Below, piece by piece: positions 35,378-44,221 of a stretch of 64,000 bases of DNA. The first letter of the stretch is position 1; each line of letters opens with the position of its first letter. The translations under genes were made by a program, and so were the position numbers. The notes below the pieces were generated by a model. That model saw nothing but the letters and a program-made list of their open reading frames with translations. It had not been told where the DNA came from and did no database searches. The DNA comes from Trema orientale. Lineage: Eukaryota > Streptophyta > Magnoliopsida > Rosales > Cannabaceae. The stretch covers positions 124,001 through 188,000 of the forward strand of contig JXTC01000255.1 of assembly GCA_002914845.1 (NCBI GenBank), given 5' to 3'.

Positions 35378-36937
35378 ATGAGAGTCAAATTAAATAAAAA
35401 GTTCCTCCCATACAATTTTCAGTACAAACCAAAGCCTAGTGTCAAAAGAAATTCTGTTCAAGAAAATGTGCTTGAAGAAGAAAATGTTTTATCCACAAAA
35501 TTTAAACAAGATGTTGGACTTGAGTTTATTGCAAAAGATGAAAACAGAGTGAATTATCCTTCTTCTGAGGTTATATTGCAATTTACAATGTCTGAGTTTG
35601 TCGAAGAAACTTATGAAGAAAATACTAAAGAAGATCAAAAGGTGGTAGTTATTGATTCAGGTAATTGCCTTGGTCTTCCTTTTGATGAGCATAGTTCGTT
35701 TTTTGAATTAGAATATGGGGCGCTGAATTTAATGGAAGCTGGAGTCAATGACATTGTTGCTGAATCTTTTGTTGAAGAGAGTGAAATAGGGCACAAGTCT
35801 TCTTATGAAATCGGAGAAGAAATGAAAGAAAGGCTGCCTATTATGGAATCTAACAAAATTGTCTCTATGATAGGCAGTGAGGAAAAAAGGAGAAGTATCT
35901 ATACTTTAAGTTTTGATGGTCCAAATTGTTTTTCAGTAATTATTAATCTTGCAAGAAAGGAGATTCAAGTGTTACAAATGCTTGTTAAGGTTTTGCTTAG
36001 TGGTAGTAATAGAAATGAGAGAAAAAATGAACTTTTGACCTCAGTGGCAGTTATGTTGTGGAAGCTTATTTTGTTCTTGCAAAAGAAGGATATTGATTTA
36101 ACCACAAAATATTATGGTGGAATGTATCATAAGTTTAGAGAGAAGTTGGAGACCATTAGATGTTTTCAAAAGTTAAATGGTTTGAAGATTTTCTTTCTAT
36201 CTACACACTTGAGCCATGGGCCATGTTATGAATCAAAAGAGGAAGATGAAGTGGTTTGTCAACTTAAAGAAGGTAGTGGACATGGATTGACGACTGTTGT
36301 TTCTTATAACATTGACACCTTGGGTTTAAATGACTTTGAGTGTGGTACTGATATCTTTAGGCCTGAGTTCACCATTTTGAGTGTGAGTGGAGAGAAGAAC
36401 TGTTTATCTAACATTAAGGAGAATGATGAGAATTGTTCATTTACTCTTGAGAATAATGCTTTTGCTAAAATGGAAGAAGGAAGAAAGCAACCTATGATGG
36501 AGCTAATAAAAGTTGATGAGGAACTGTTGCAACTCCAAATGGCAGATTTCTATAGCAAGAAAAGAATGTTATTTGAACAGAAGCACAATATCCCTGCACT
36601 TTTAGGCACGTGGAAGGTTAATATCCTTGTTCAATGGAAAAGGGATGATTTAAAGAAAGAGTTCTTGGCTGGAGTCTACCACAACCATAGGAAGCGAGGA
36701 GTACTTATTTTTGTTGCAAGAATGGTACTAGTTTACGAGAGAAAACTGATGGCATTTCTAATCAAATCTTCAAGAGTTGCCTTCAATCCAATAGATTCAT
36801 ACTTAATTTGGGGTCTATCTCAAGCTTCAATACAAAAGAGACAAAGGCCAAGAGACAAAGACTTTGCACATTTTATATGGGATTCTTGGCTATTTGGAAG
36901 ATTTCTTTGCTGCCTTTGTGGGGTTTTGGTGCAGTAA
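35378..36937 (+). CDS. unrecognised long protein of gag-only element 1
   Basis: A 519-codon frame that begins with the tail of the Gag domain (first ~15 residues, FLPYNFQYKP) and then has no similarity I can recognise. It is acidic in the first half (runs such as EENTKEDQK, FVEESEIG, EIGEEMKERL) with a possible coiled-coil-like K/E-rich pattern, and more basic near the end (KRDDLKKEFLAGVYHNHRKR). No zinc knuckle, DSGA/DTGA protease, YVDD/YLDD or integrase motif is present. The related element 2 has counterparts (VEESELG and RLKKEYFIGVFQNH), so the protein was a real, shared coding region. It is continuous with gag if the amber at 35327 is ignored. Function unknown. Confidence 0.6.
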   Translation: MRVKLNKKFLPYNFQYKPKPSVKRNSVQENVLEEENVLSTKFKQDVGLEFIAKDENRVNYPSSEVILQFTMSEFVEETYEENTKEDQKVVVIDSGNCLGLPFDEHSSFFELEYGALNLMEAGVNDIVAESFVEESEIGHKSSYEIGEEMKERLPIMESNKIVSMIGSEEKRRSIYTLSFDGPNCFSVIINLARKEIQVLQMLVKVLLSGSNRNERKNELLTSVAVMLWKLILFLQKKDIDLTTKYYGGMYHKFREKLETIRCFQKLNGLKIFFLSTHLSHGPCYESKEEDEVVCQLKEGSGHGLTTVVSYNIDTLGLNDFECGTDIFRPEFTILSVSGEKNCLSNIKENDENCSFTLENNAFAKMEEGRKQPMMELIKVDEELLQLQMADFYSKKRMLFEQKHNIPALLGTWKVNILVQWKRDDLKKEFLAGVYHNHRKRGVLIFVARMVLVYERKLMAFLIKSSRVAFNPIDSYLIWGLSQASIQKRQRPRDKDFAHFIWDSWLFGRFLCCLCGVLVQ

Positions 36938-37592
36938 AAAGAGTATTTTCTATTGGTGTTTATCAAAATCACAAAAAAAAAATAAAAAAAATAAATAAAA
37001 AAAGAGAGAGAGAGAATCCTGAATTATTTGGGATGAAGGCATGGTGTGCATGTTGTTGCTGCCATTGTCAAAAAAACAAAAGGGGTACTTATGAGAGAAA
37101 AACTTGTGCTGTATATTCTAAAGCAAATACAACTTGCAGCCGACTTGTTTCTAAGAGGAGACCTGATATACTGATTTTGTTGATTATAGAAGGATGGTTG
37201 CACCAACATGTCAAGGAGGGTAGAGTTAAAAGAATGGAACTATTGCTCGAATTGATGAACAAGCAGAGTTGATTTTTTCGAAGTGAACTTGTGGGCAAGT
37301 TCTTCATAAGGATTAGAAAACTGATGCTGAAGGCTGATAAAGAAGTTTCTATAATTGTGGCCCTGGACTTATTGTCTTATTTGTTAGTCGTTTGGGCCTC
37401 TAAAATTTCAGCCTTGTTAAATTTCGTCCAAGCCATGGAGTTTGGTCCTTTCTTCGCTTGCAGGTTTATTGATGTGCTTGTTGCTGCTACAATTTCGAAG
37501 TCAATAAAGATATTTGTTAAGAGGAAATAGCATCTGTAGTTTTTCTTCAAGTTTTGTAACTCGTTGTTGAGTTCTCTCTAAGAAGTGGAGAC
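36938..37592 (+). repeat. 3' part of element 1, with a second copy of the GVYxNH motif
   Basis: VKRVFSIGVYQNHKKK (about 36932-36979, overlapping the preceding stop) repeats the LKKEFLAGVYHNHRKR motif found about 280 bp earlier, pointing to an internal duplication. Then follow short frames including a Cys-rich piece (KAWCACCCCHCQKNK, about 37036) and a hydrophobic piece near 37350-37440. No known domain. The region ends with the purine-rich aagaagtggagac at 37580-37592 next to the right LTR, the likely polypurine tract. Confidence 0.5.
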
Positions 37593-37849
37593 TAATGCAG
37601 GAGTTTTGCCATTAATTTTGTCATCTGCCATCTGTTGTCATTTTGTTATTGTGTTTGTCGTTTTCGTTTGTCACAATTGTTAAGTATGTCGTTTAGATCC
37701 ATTTACTTGGTCTGTATAAAGGTTGTGAAATCTATCACTGGAAGGCTAGAATTGAATATTTCTGAGTTTTGATAACTTACAGAGCTTTTGCTCTTCATTT
37801 CTTTCCTTTAGCCATGGATTTGGCTTGATCAATCCTTTCCGCTGCATCA
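37593..37849 (+). repeat. 3' LTR of gag-only element 1
   Basis: 257 bp, starting TAATGCAGGAGT (first G changed to A) and ending CCGCTGCATCA. It differs from the left LTR by a small number of substitutions and a one-base indel. Confidence 0.92.
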
Positions 37850-38027
37850 AATACCTTTTTGTTGTTTCAAAATGACGAATAAAATAAAGTAAAACAAATT
37901 TGCCTCTTCATTTCAACTTCGCACCGTCCACTAATAAAGCCTTTGTACTTTCTCTCCTATGTTTCTTAATTCCCATTTGCCTTTTCATCAATACTTTTAG
38001 CTGGATCAGTTTTCAGATTCTGTAGAC

Positions 38028-40363
38028 ACGGAGTTCTTCAACTGGGTATGTTTGGTTTTACTCATTTCCCATAGTCTCAGTTTCCTGTTTCAGCTCAAAT
38101 GGGCAGTCACAAATTACCTCCAAGTTTCTCAATTTCGCCAAGAAGGCGGAGCTGTTTGATTGGATGGTGGGAATCAGAAGGAAAATGCGTGAAAATCCAG
38201 AACTGGGCTATGAGGAAGCTGATACCAGTAAGCTCATAAGAGCAGAATTAGATAAGCTTGGCATTCCTTACAAGTACCCACTTGCAAGTACATGTGTTAC
38301 TGGCTTTGTTGGAACTGGCAAACCACCTTTTGTTGCGATTAGAGCTGATATGGATGCTCCATCTATGCAGGTACGAATTTTTGGAATGAATACTTTTAAG
38401 TTTTTATAGTAATATTTAGCAAGGACTCTGTGCAGAAATTAGTTATCAGAAAAGTGGTAGTCTTTTTTAGACCTTTTTTCTTTAAAAAAAGAAAGAAAAA
38501 AAATTGGTTTTTGAATGTCTAGAGAGTTGGATTTTGGTAACAAATAATGGTGTTAAAAGAGTGTATTCTATTCTGCCCACTTGAGATAATTTGAGGTCAA
38601 TGGATCTCAATGATACAGGAGATGGTGGAGTGGGAACACAAGAGCAAAGTCCCTGGGAAGATGCATGCTTGTGGACATGATGCCTATGCTGCAATGCTTT
38701 CTTGGTGCCACCAAGATCCTCAAAGAATATGAGAAAGAGTTGCAAGTTTGTTTCTTGATACTTTTCGTATATGTTTTCTTTTCTTATTTGATTAATATGC
38801 TGATTGAAATTTATAAAAACAAGAGACAAGAATAGGTTGATAGTTCTGGTCTCTATCTCTATTTCACGGCCTAATATCATCAAGAATTATGTTGTTTCAT
38901 TAGGGAACGGTTGTTCTTCTATTCCAGCCAGCTGAGGAAGGAGATGGGCAAAGAAAATGTTAGATGCTGGAGCTTTGGAGAATATTAATGCAATATTTGG
39001 GTTGCATGTGAATCCTAAATTACCTATAGGTGAAGTGGCCTGTAGAAGTGGCCCTATTTTGGCTGGGAGTGGCTCCTTTGAGGCAGTGATTAGTGGAAAG
39101 GGGGGTCATGCAGCACTTCCTCAACACTCCCTCGATCCAATACTGGCTACTTCAAATGTGATTATTAGCTTACAACATCTTGTTTCACGCGAAGCTGATC
39201 CGCTTGATTCGCAGGTACATTTCTATGATCAGTATTGCATATTTAGCTGATTTCTTTTGATCCATGAAGCGTCTATATAGACGTTATATCTATAATGATA
39301 AAACTTGGAACTACTCCTTCCAAATATCTTCGAGGGATTGACACCTCATTTGTTTACTTCATTCGTTAGCTATTCCTATGTCAATCTAGTGTCTTATATT
39401 TAGTATTGAGATAGGTTTTCAAAGTTTATTATGGGAAATTCAATAATTTACCTATACCGAGAACCTGTCTTTGCATGAGAAAAAGCAAAAAGGTAGTCAA
39501 ATGCTTTAATGTAGTTGAAAAAACCATCAATCTGTAGGTAGTAACAATTGCAAAGTTTCAAGGAGGTGGTGCTTTTAATGTCGTTCCTGATTCTGTTACA
39601 ATTTGCGGCACTTTCCGTGCCTTTTCAAAGGAGAGCTTCATTCGACTCAGACATCGTATCGAGCAGGTACATCAACTATTAAAATTATTTGCTTGACTAC
39701 TGGATCAGATTTTGTGCGGTTGAGTAAAATTGTGTTTTAATAGTCACCTACTCCCTTCGATTTTCTACAACTAGTGTTATTGATAATGAGATATTAGTTA
39801 ATACTAATTCCTTCATGCATTGTTTACTTGTTATGGAACCAATAATTTAAATCAACGTAACTTCTTTATAAGATTCTCATGTCAGAGCCCTTATTCCGTT
39901 TGGTTTTCTTATTTGCTATCTTGTGTAAACGCTAAGACTTGCTTCTTCAAATAGGTTATAACGGGGTAGGCCATTGTGCAGAGATGCAAGGCTAGTGTAA
40001 GTTTTCTTGAAAATGAGAAACCTTTCTTCCCGCCAACAGTAAACCATGAAGACTTGCATGCTTACTTCAAGAGGGTAGCTGGTGAAATGCTTGGTAGCCA
40101 TAAAGTTGAAGAAATGCAACCAAAAATGGGATCGGAGGACTTTTCTTTCTACCAAGAGGCAAAACCTAGATACTTCCTTCTTGCTTGGGATGGAGAATAA
40201 TACTCTTGGAAAGTCTGAATTAGTTCATTCACCCTACTTTCACATCAATGAAGAAGCATTTCCTTATGGTGCTGCACTTCTCGCTTCGCTGGCTACAAGT
40301 TATCTATCTGAGTTCCAACCTGAAGTTTCTTTACCAGAAGGAGAATTGCATGATGAGTTATAA
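38028..40363 (+). pseudogene. ILR1-like IAA-amino acid hydrolase pseudogene, copy 2
   Basis: Same five-exon layout as copy 1: about 38028-38370, 38619-38745, 38904-39214, 39538-39666, 39955-40363. Lesions: the start codon is ACG instead of ATG; 17 bp are missing from the signal-peptide part of exon 1; exon 2 has one extra T (caatgctttcttgg) and its metal motif reads CGHDAY, not CGHDAH; exon 3 lacks 4 bp in the glycine run (gaaggagatgggcaaag); exon 5 has a one-base insertion near 40176. The splice sites and the final ELHDEL codons survive. It cannot give a functional enzyme. Confidence 0.92.
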
Positions 40364-41065
40364 TTAATGCATTTCTTGACTATTTTTTAAGAATAGATAT
40401 TATAATGGTTCGAATGCCAGTGAATATTCATAGGAGCTGTATTTAAGATCCGGGTATAATCACACTTAAAATAGTCTTGTTTCCCTTTTCAGGCTCATAA
40501 GGATATATATACATGATATAAACTCATGATACTAGTTGTTATTCCAAATTCTATAATACACTAGAGTTATGATTGAAAAATCAGATGACGTAAACCTAAG
40601 AGAAATAATAATTGTTGCGTCTTTGAAGACTGACATACTTGGATCCCATTGGTCTAAGTGGCTACCTTTCGACTTTTTGTCTATGCTAATCGACAATTTT
40701 GAAGGCTAAAAACATTTTCTTCAATGTTTTTAAATTCTAATTTAGTGAAATTATTGAGAGATCGGCTTTGCAGAAGTAAAAAGATACAGCTAAAATACAA
40801 GTTGAGAAAACTTTGGAAAATGTGAAAAGATAAGGCAAACAAAGACTTAACGTAACTCACTTAATTTAGGCTACGTCCATAGATAAGGCTGTAAAGAATT
40901 TTACTATGAAAAGAAGATTATAATTCACTTCTCTCGAAATACAAGAAGAGTACAAATGAACTTCTATCTCTTCAAATAGGAGCAAGCACTCTCTCTAAAT
41001 AATTTAGGAGAAAACAAAGTGGAACACTAAGAGGAATTCTAAGCTTGAACTCTCTCTTAAGGAGA
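40364..41065. other. 3' flank of ILR1-like copy 2
   Basis: Begins with the shared 3' flank (gatccgggtataatcacact at about 40447). The rest is AT-rich without a gene. Element 2 follows. Confidence 0.5.
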
Positions 41066-41070
41066 GAAGA

Positions 41071-41357
41071 TGATGTAGCAGGGTAATGATATCATTATTG
41101 GGCTGAGTTTAAGAGTCGATTGGGCTATGCTAATATGTAGGCTTTACTTTAGTATTGGGCCTGTTATTCTGCTTAATGACCTGATGGCATAATAAAGGAA
41201 GAGGGAATCATAGAAGAGACTCGGTTTTTGAAGATTGAAAACACAAAGCCGGAGAGCTTGGAGGTGCACCTCGTATCTTCCCATTTCAGCAATAGATTTG
41301 AAATGAAGGACTGGTTCGACGTAACCGTTCTTCTTCTCTTCCGATTCCGCTGCGTCA
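41071..41357 (+). repeat. 5' LTR of gag-only element 2
   Basis: 287 bp from TGATGTAGCAGGG to CCGCTGCGTCA. Matches 43434-43714 along its whole length (for example gggctatgctaatatgt, tttttgaagattgaaaac, tcttcccatttcag). Confidence 0.92.
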
Positions 41358-41397
41358 AGTGGTATTAGTAGCTAAGGTTCTTCCCTTGGGTTTTGAT

Positions 41398-43182
41398 GGC
41401 TACCGGTAGTGATTAGAGTCGCTCCATCGTCGACGAATATGGAGTGAAGGCCTTTTGGGCAGATCGAAGTACGTGATTGTACTGTAATCAAGATGTCCTA
41501 GATCATTATCAGGTGGGCATCGCATGATTCAGTGAATCGGATCCTGTGAGTGCCAAACACGTCTCAGGTAAGGGCCAACCCAAACCTCAGCAACAATTAA
41601 TTGCCAGAGCTTTTTTCTCCAACACCTTTGTTTAGCAATCCCGGGAGAGGAGTTGATGCCGTTACCTCCAATTTGAGGCAGAACTCCTTGATTATCAAAG
41701 ACAACATAGAACAGCTATGGAGCTCACAAAATAAAGGGAAAGGGTATTCTTTTCAATGGCCATTGATATTATCGATTGCACATGACAAACTCCGAGTTAA
41801 TGAACCAAGGTTTGATCGACAAATTCCTCCAACTTTTACAAATACGAATATGCATGAAGTATGTTGAAAGAGAAATTAGAAATAAAATTCCTAGTTTTAG
41901 TGGAGTGTATGAATTAGAAATTTTTTTGGAGTGGTTGGATAAGGTTGATAAATTTTTTTATCATGTAAATATAGAGCCATCCAAGCAAGCATTTCTCATA
42001 GCAAGGAAATTTAAGGGATATATGATTTATTGGTGGGAAAGGCTACAAAATTAGAGAGTATTGTGTGGTGATAGAAAAATTAAGAGGTGGAATGAAATGA
42101 AGATCGAACTGGAAGAAGAATTCATGCCTTTAATATAGAAATACACAAAGGATCACCAAGAAAATCACTCATATTCCTTTACCAATGACTATAAAAGCGC
42201 TTTTGTTCATGTTCAAGCTCATGATACAAGAACAGTTGTTGAACAACTTACATGAAAATCTGTAAGGAGGAAGTCTAATGATGGTTTACTTGATAGTACC
42301 TCTATGATTCTATTGTATGAAGAACAAGTCCCGTTTACAACAACACAAAATGCAGAACTTGGAGTTGTTCATTATGATGTAGAATTCATTCATAATAATC
42401 TTAGAAAGAAAGAAGTGAGTAGTGTGGAAGAAAGTGAGTTAGGATGGGTGCTTGAGCATGACTTGGAAAGGTTAAAAGAGAAGGTAGAAAGTAAACATCA
42501 TGCTATCTTAGATAATAAGGGGTCTAGTACTTGTGAATCAAGGTATAATGAGGTGCAAATTGTGAAAGCACCACCTGCTGCACTTGACAACTTGATAGTT
42601 AATGATTAATCTCATTTTGGAAAGCCAGAAGCTGATATAGAGGATGAGGATTCAACATCTAAATATACTAATGGTGCAACTAGAAAGCAATATTTGAACA
42701 TCATTCCTTGTGCCATCAAGGATTCCAATGTGTTGAGTTTGGAACATAGGTCAATATCCGCTAGCTTGAGAATTATTATGACTCTTTTGGGAAATTCAAT
42801 ACTGAGCAGGACAAGACCATTTTCTCCAACTCTTGAGAAAGCAACAATTGGTTGTACCGCACCCATTGATTTAGTTATATGATGGTTGACCATGATAAAA
42901 ACTTTAGGAAGGCAACTATGCTATCGTGATTACTCAGTCTCACAACAAATTTCTCCTCGATTGATCAATCTAGTTGGTATTTCTTATCCATCTCGGTCCA
43001 GAACAGGACCTAGTGACTATGCTGAGGTAGGTAATTCTTTTGCTATTTTATTTGGAATTAAGACTTTGCTGGTGGCTAATTTGGGTTCTAAAGACGCTGA
43101 GAAAAGTTCTTTGATTCCATTGTGGATTCGTGATCGGTTGAAGAAAGAATATTTTATTGGAGTTTTTCAGAATCATTATTAA
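41398..43182 (+). pseudogene. gag and post-gag coding region of element 2, broken
   Basis: The Gag core is clear at 41860-42054: FLEWLDKVDKFFYHVN then KQAFLIARKFKGYMIYWWER, matching element 1. The frame of 41776 stays readable to about 42609 but is cut by TAG at 42052-42054, TAG near 42139 and TGA near 42256. Later pieces match element 1's unknown protein: SSVEESELGWVLEHDLERLK (about 42419) and RDRLKKEYFIGVFQNHY (about 43128-43181). No pol domains. It supports an ancestral element with Gag fused to the unknown protein. Confidence 0.75.
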
Positions 43183-43433
43183 AAAAAAAAGATCAATGGT
43201 GAATTGAAGACTGAGCTGAACATAAGATGATGAACAAAGACTAAATAAAACTGATATAGCCAATTGACTTTTCAGAATTCTTCTTTCCATGTGTACAAAG
43301 TTATGTTACAAGGCTAATGGGAGAGCTGCTAAGATTTCCGAAATCAACATGTAGAGATAGTTTGAGTTTGCCAAGGATCAATAATATTCATTTACCTACT
43401 TGAGGACAAGTTCCTTTTAAAGGTGAGGTGAAC

Positions 43434-43714
43434 TGATGTAGTGGGGTAATGGTGTCATTGTTGGGCTGAGTTTAAGGGTCAATTGGGCTATGCTAATATG
43501 TGGACTTTACTTTAATGTTGGCCTATTATTTTGGTTAATGAGCTGATGGCATAATAAAGGGAAAGGGAATCATGGAAAAGACATGATTTTTGAAGATTGA
43601 AAACATAGAGCTTGAGACCTTGGAGGTGCGCCCCATATCTTCCCATTTCAGCCATGAATTTGGCTCGAAGGTTTGACATAACCATTCTTCTTATCTTCCG
43701 ATTCCGCTGGGTCA
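43434..43714 (+). repeat. 3' LTR of gag-only element 2
   Basis: 281 bp from TGATGTAGTGGGG to CCGCTGGGTCA, next to the polypurine tract and the GAAGA duplication. Confidence 0.92.
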
Positions 43715-43995
43715 GAAGAGATATTTTCAAATGGAATGACGAATAAGGGTATGGAGAGGGGTATTTATAGCAGAAGCTCCCCTCCCCTTTCTTCCCTTTA
43801 TTCAACAATTATAGGCACCAATCGGTGCATACTCCACCACTAAGCCATAATTGTGGACTTTATCCTTACATGCATTAAATGCATTCATACCATTGCATTT
43901 GGGGCCTACTCAACCGAATTCTCTTGCCCCATTTTTCTAACTTAAAAGCCACTATTTTTGACAACACTAAAGCCACCATATGTGACAAAAAATGG

Positions 43996-44221
43996 CATTC
44001 CAAAATAAAGCACATAGGTGTTCAATATCACTTTATACTGCGTATGTTTCTGCTAGGCCATATGAGGATCTACACTATTAGAACTTGTTAGTATTAATTA
44101 GTTTGGTTAAAGCATCTGCTAGGTTCTCTTTGGTGTAAATCTTTTTCATATCCACAGTTCTATTTTCTATTACTTCTCGTACAAAGTGATATTGAACACC
44201 TATGTGCTTTATTTTGGAATG
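43996..44221. repeat. 39-bp perfect inverted repeat (fold-back junction)
   Basis: 43996-44034 and 44183-44221 are exact reverse complements over 39 bp, with a 148-bp spacer. Both arms are copia RNase H-region sequence (cacataggtgttcaatatca), so the arms are opposite-facing copies of the same element segment. This marks a rearrangement at the 3' end of the copia relic. Confidence 0.9.

Larger units (their letters stand above)
34421..37849 (+). mobile_element. gag-only non-autonomous LTR retrotransposon, element 1
   Basis: A complete 3,429-bp element. LTRs 34421-34678 (258 bp) and 37593-37849 (257 bp) begin TGATGCAG (TAATGCAG at the right copy) and end CTGCATCA, perfect 8-bp inverted termini. 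A perfect 5-bp target duplication AATAC flanks it (34416-34420 and 37850-37854). A primer site and a purine-rich tract are present. The inside encodes a Ty3-type Gag piece and a long unrecognised protein but no protease, reverse transcriptase, RNase H or integrase. It fits the TR-GAG class of plant non-autonomous elements, with an added post-Gag coding region. The LTRs are very similar, so the insertion is fairly recent compared with the nest at 1-25,000. Confidence 0.9.
41071..43714 (+). mobile_element. gag-only non-autonomous LTR retrotransposon, element 2
   Basis: A complete 2,644-bp relative of element 1. LTRs 41071-41357 (287 bp) and 43434-43714 (281 bp) begin TGATGTAG and end GCTGCGTCA / GCTGGGTCA. 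A perfect 5-bp duplication GAAGA flanks it (41066-41070 and 43715-43719). A primer site (tggtattagtagctaagg, from 41360) and a purine-rich tract (aaaggtgaggtgaac, 43419-43433) are in place. The inside has the same Gag core and post-Gag protein as element 1, with several stops, and no pol. The LTRs have diverged more than those of element 1, so it is older. Confidence 0.9.

Noticed and set aside
37000..37272. Cys-rich frame (CACCCCHC) in element 1 as a zinc-finger nucleocapsid
   Set aside because: Spacing does not fit the C-x2-C-x4-H-x4-C zinc knuckle, and the frame overlaps the end of the long protein; probably incidental.
42612..42893. Minus-strand frame of 93 codons inside gag-only element 2
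   Set aside because: Opposite strand of the element's coding region; no independent similarity.
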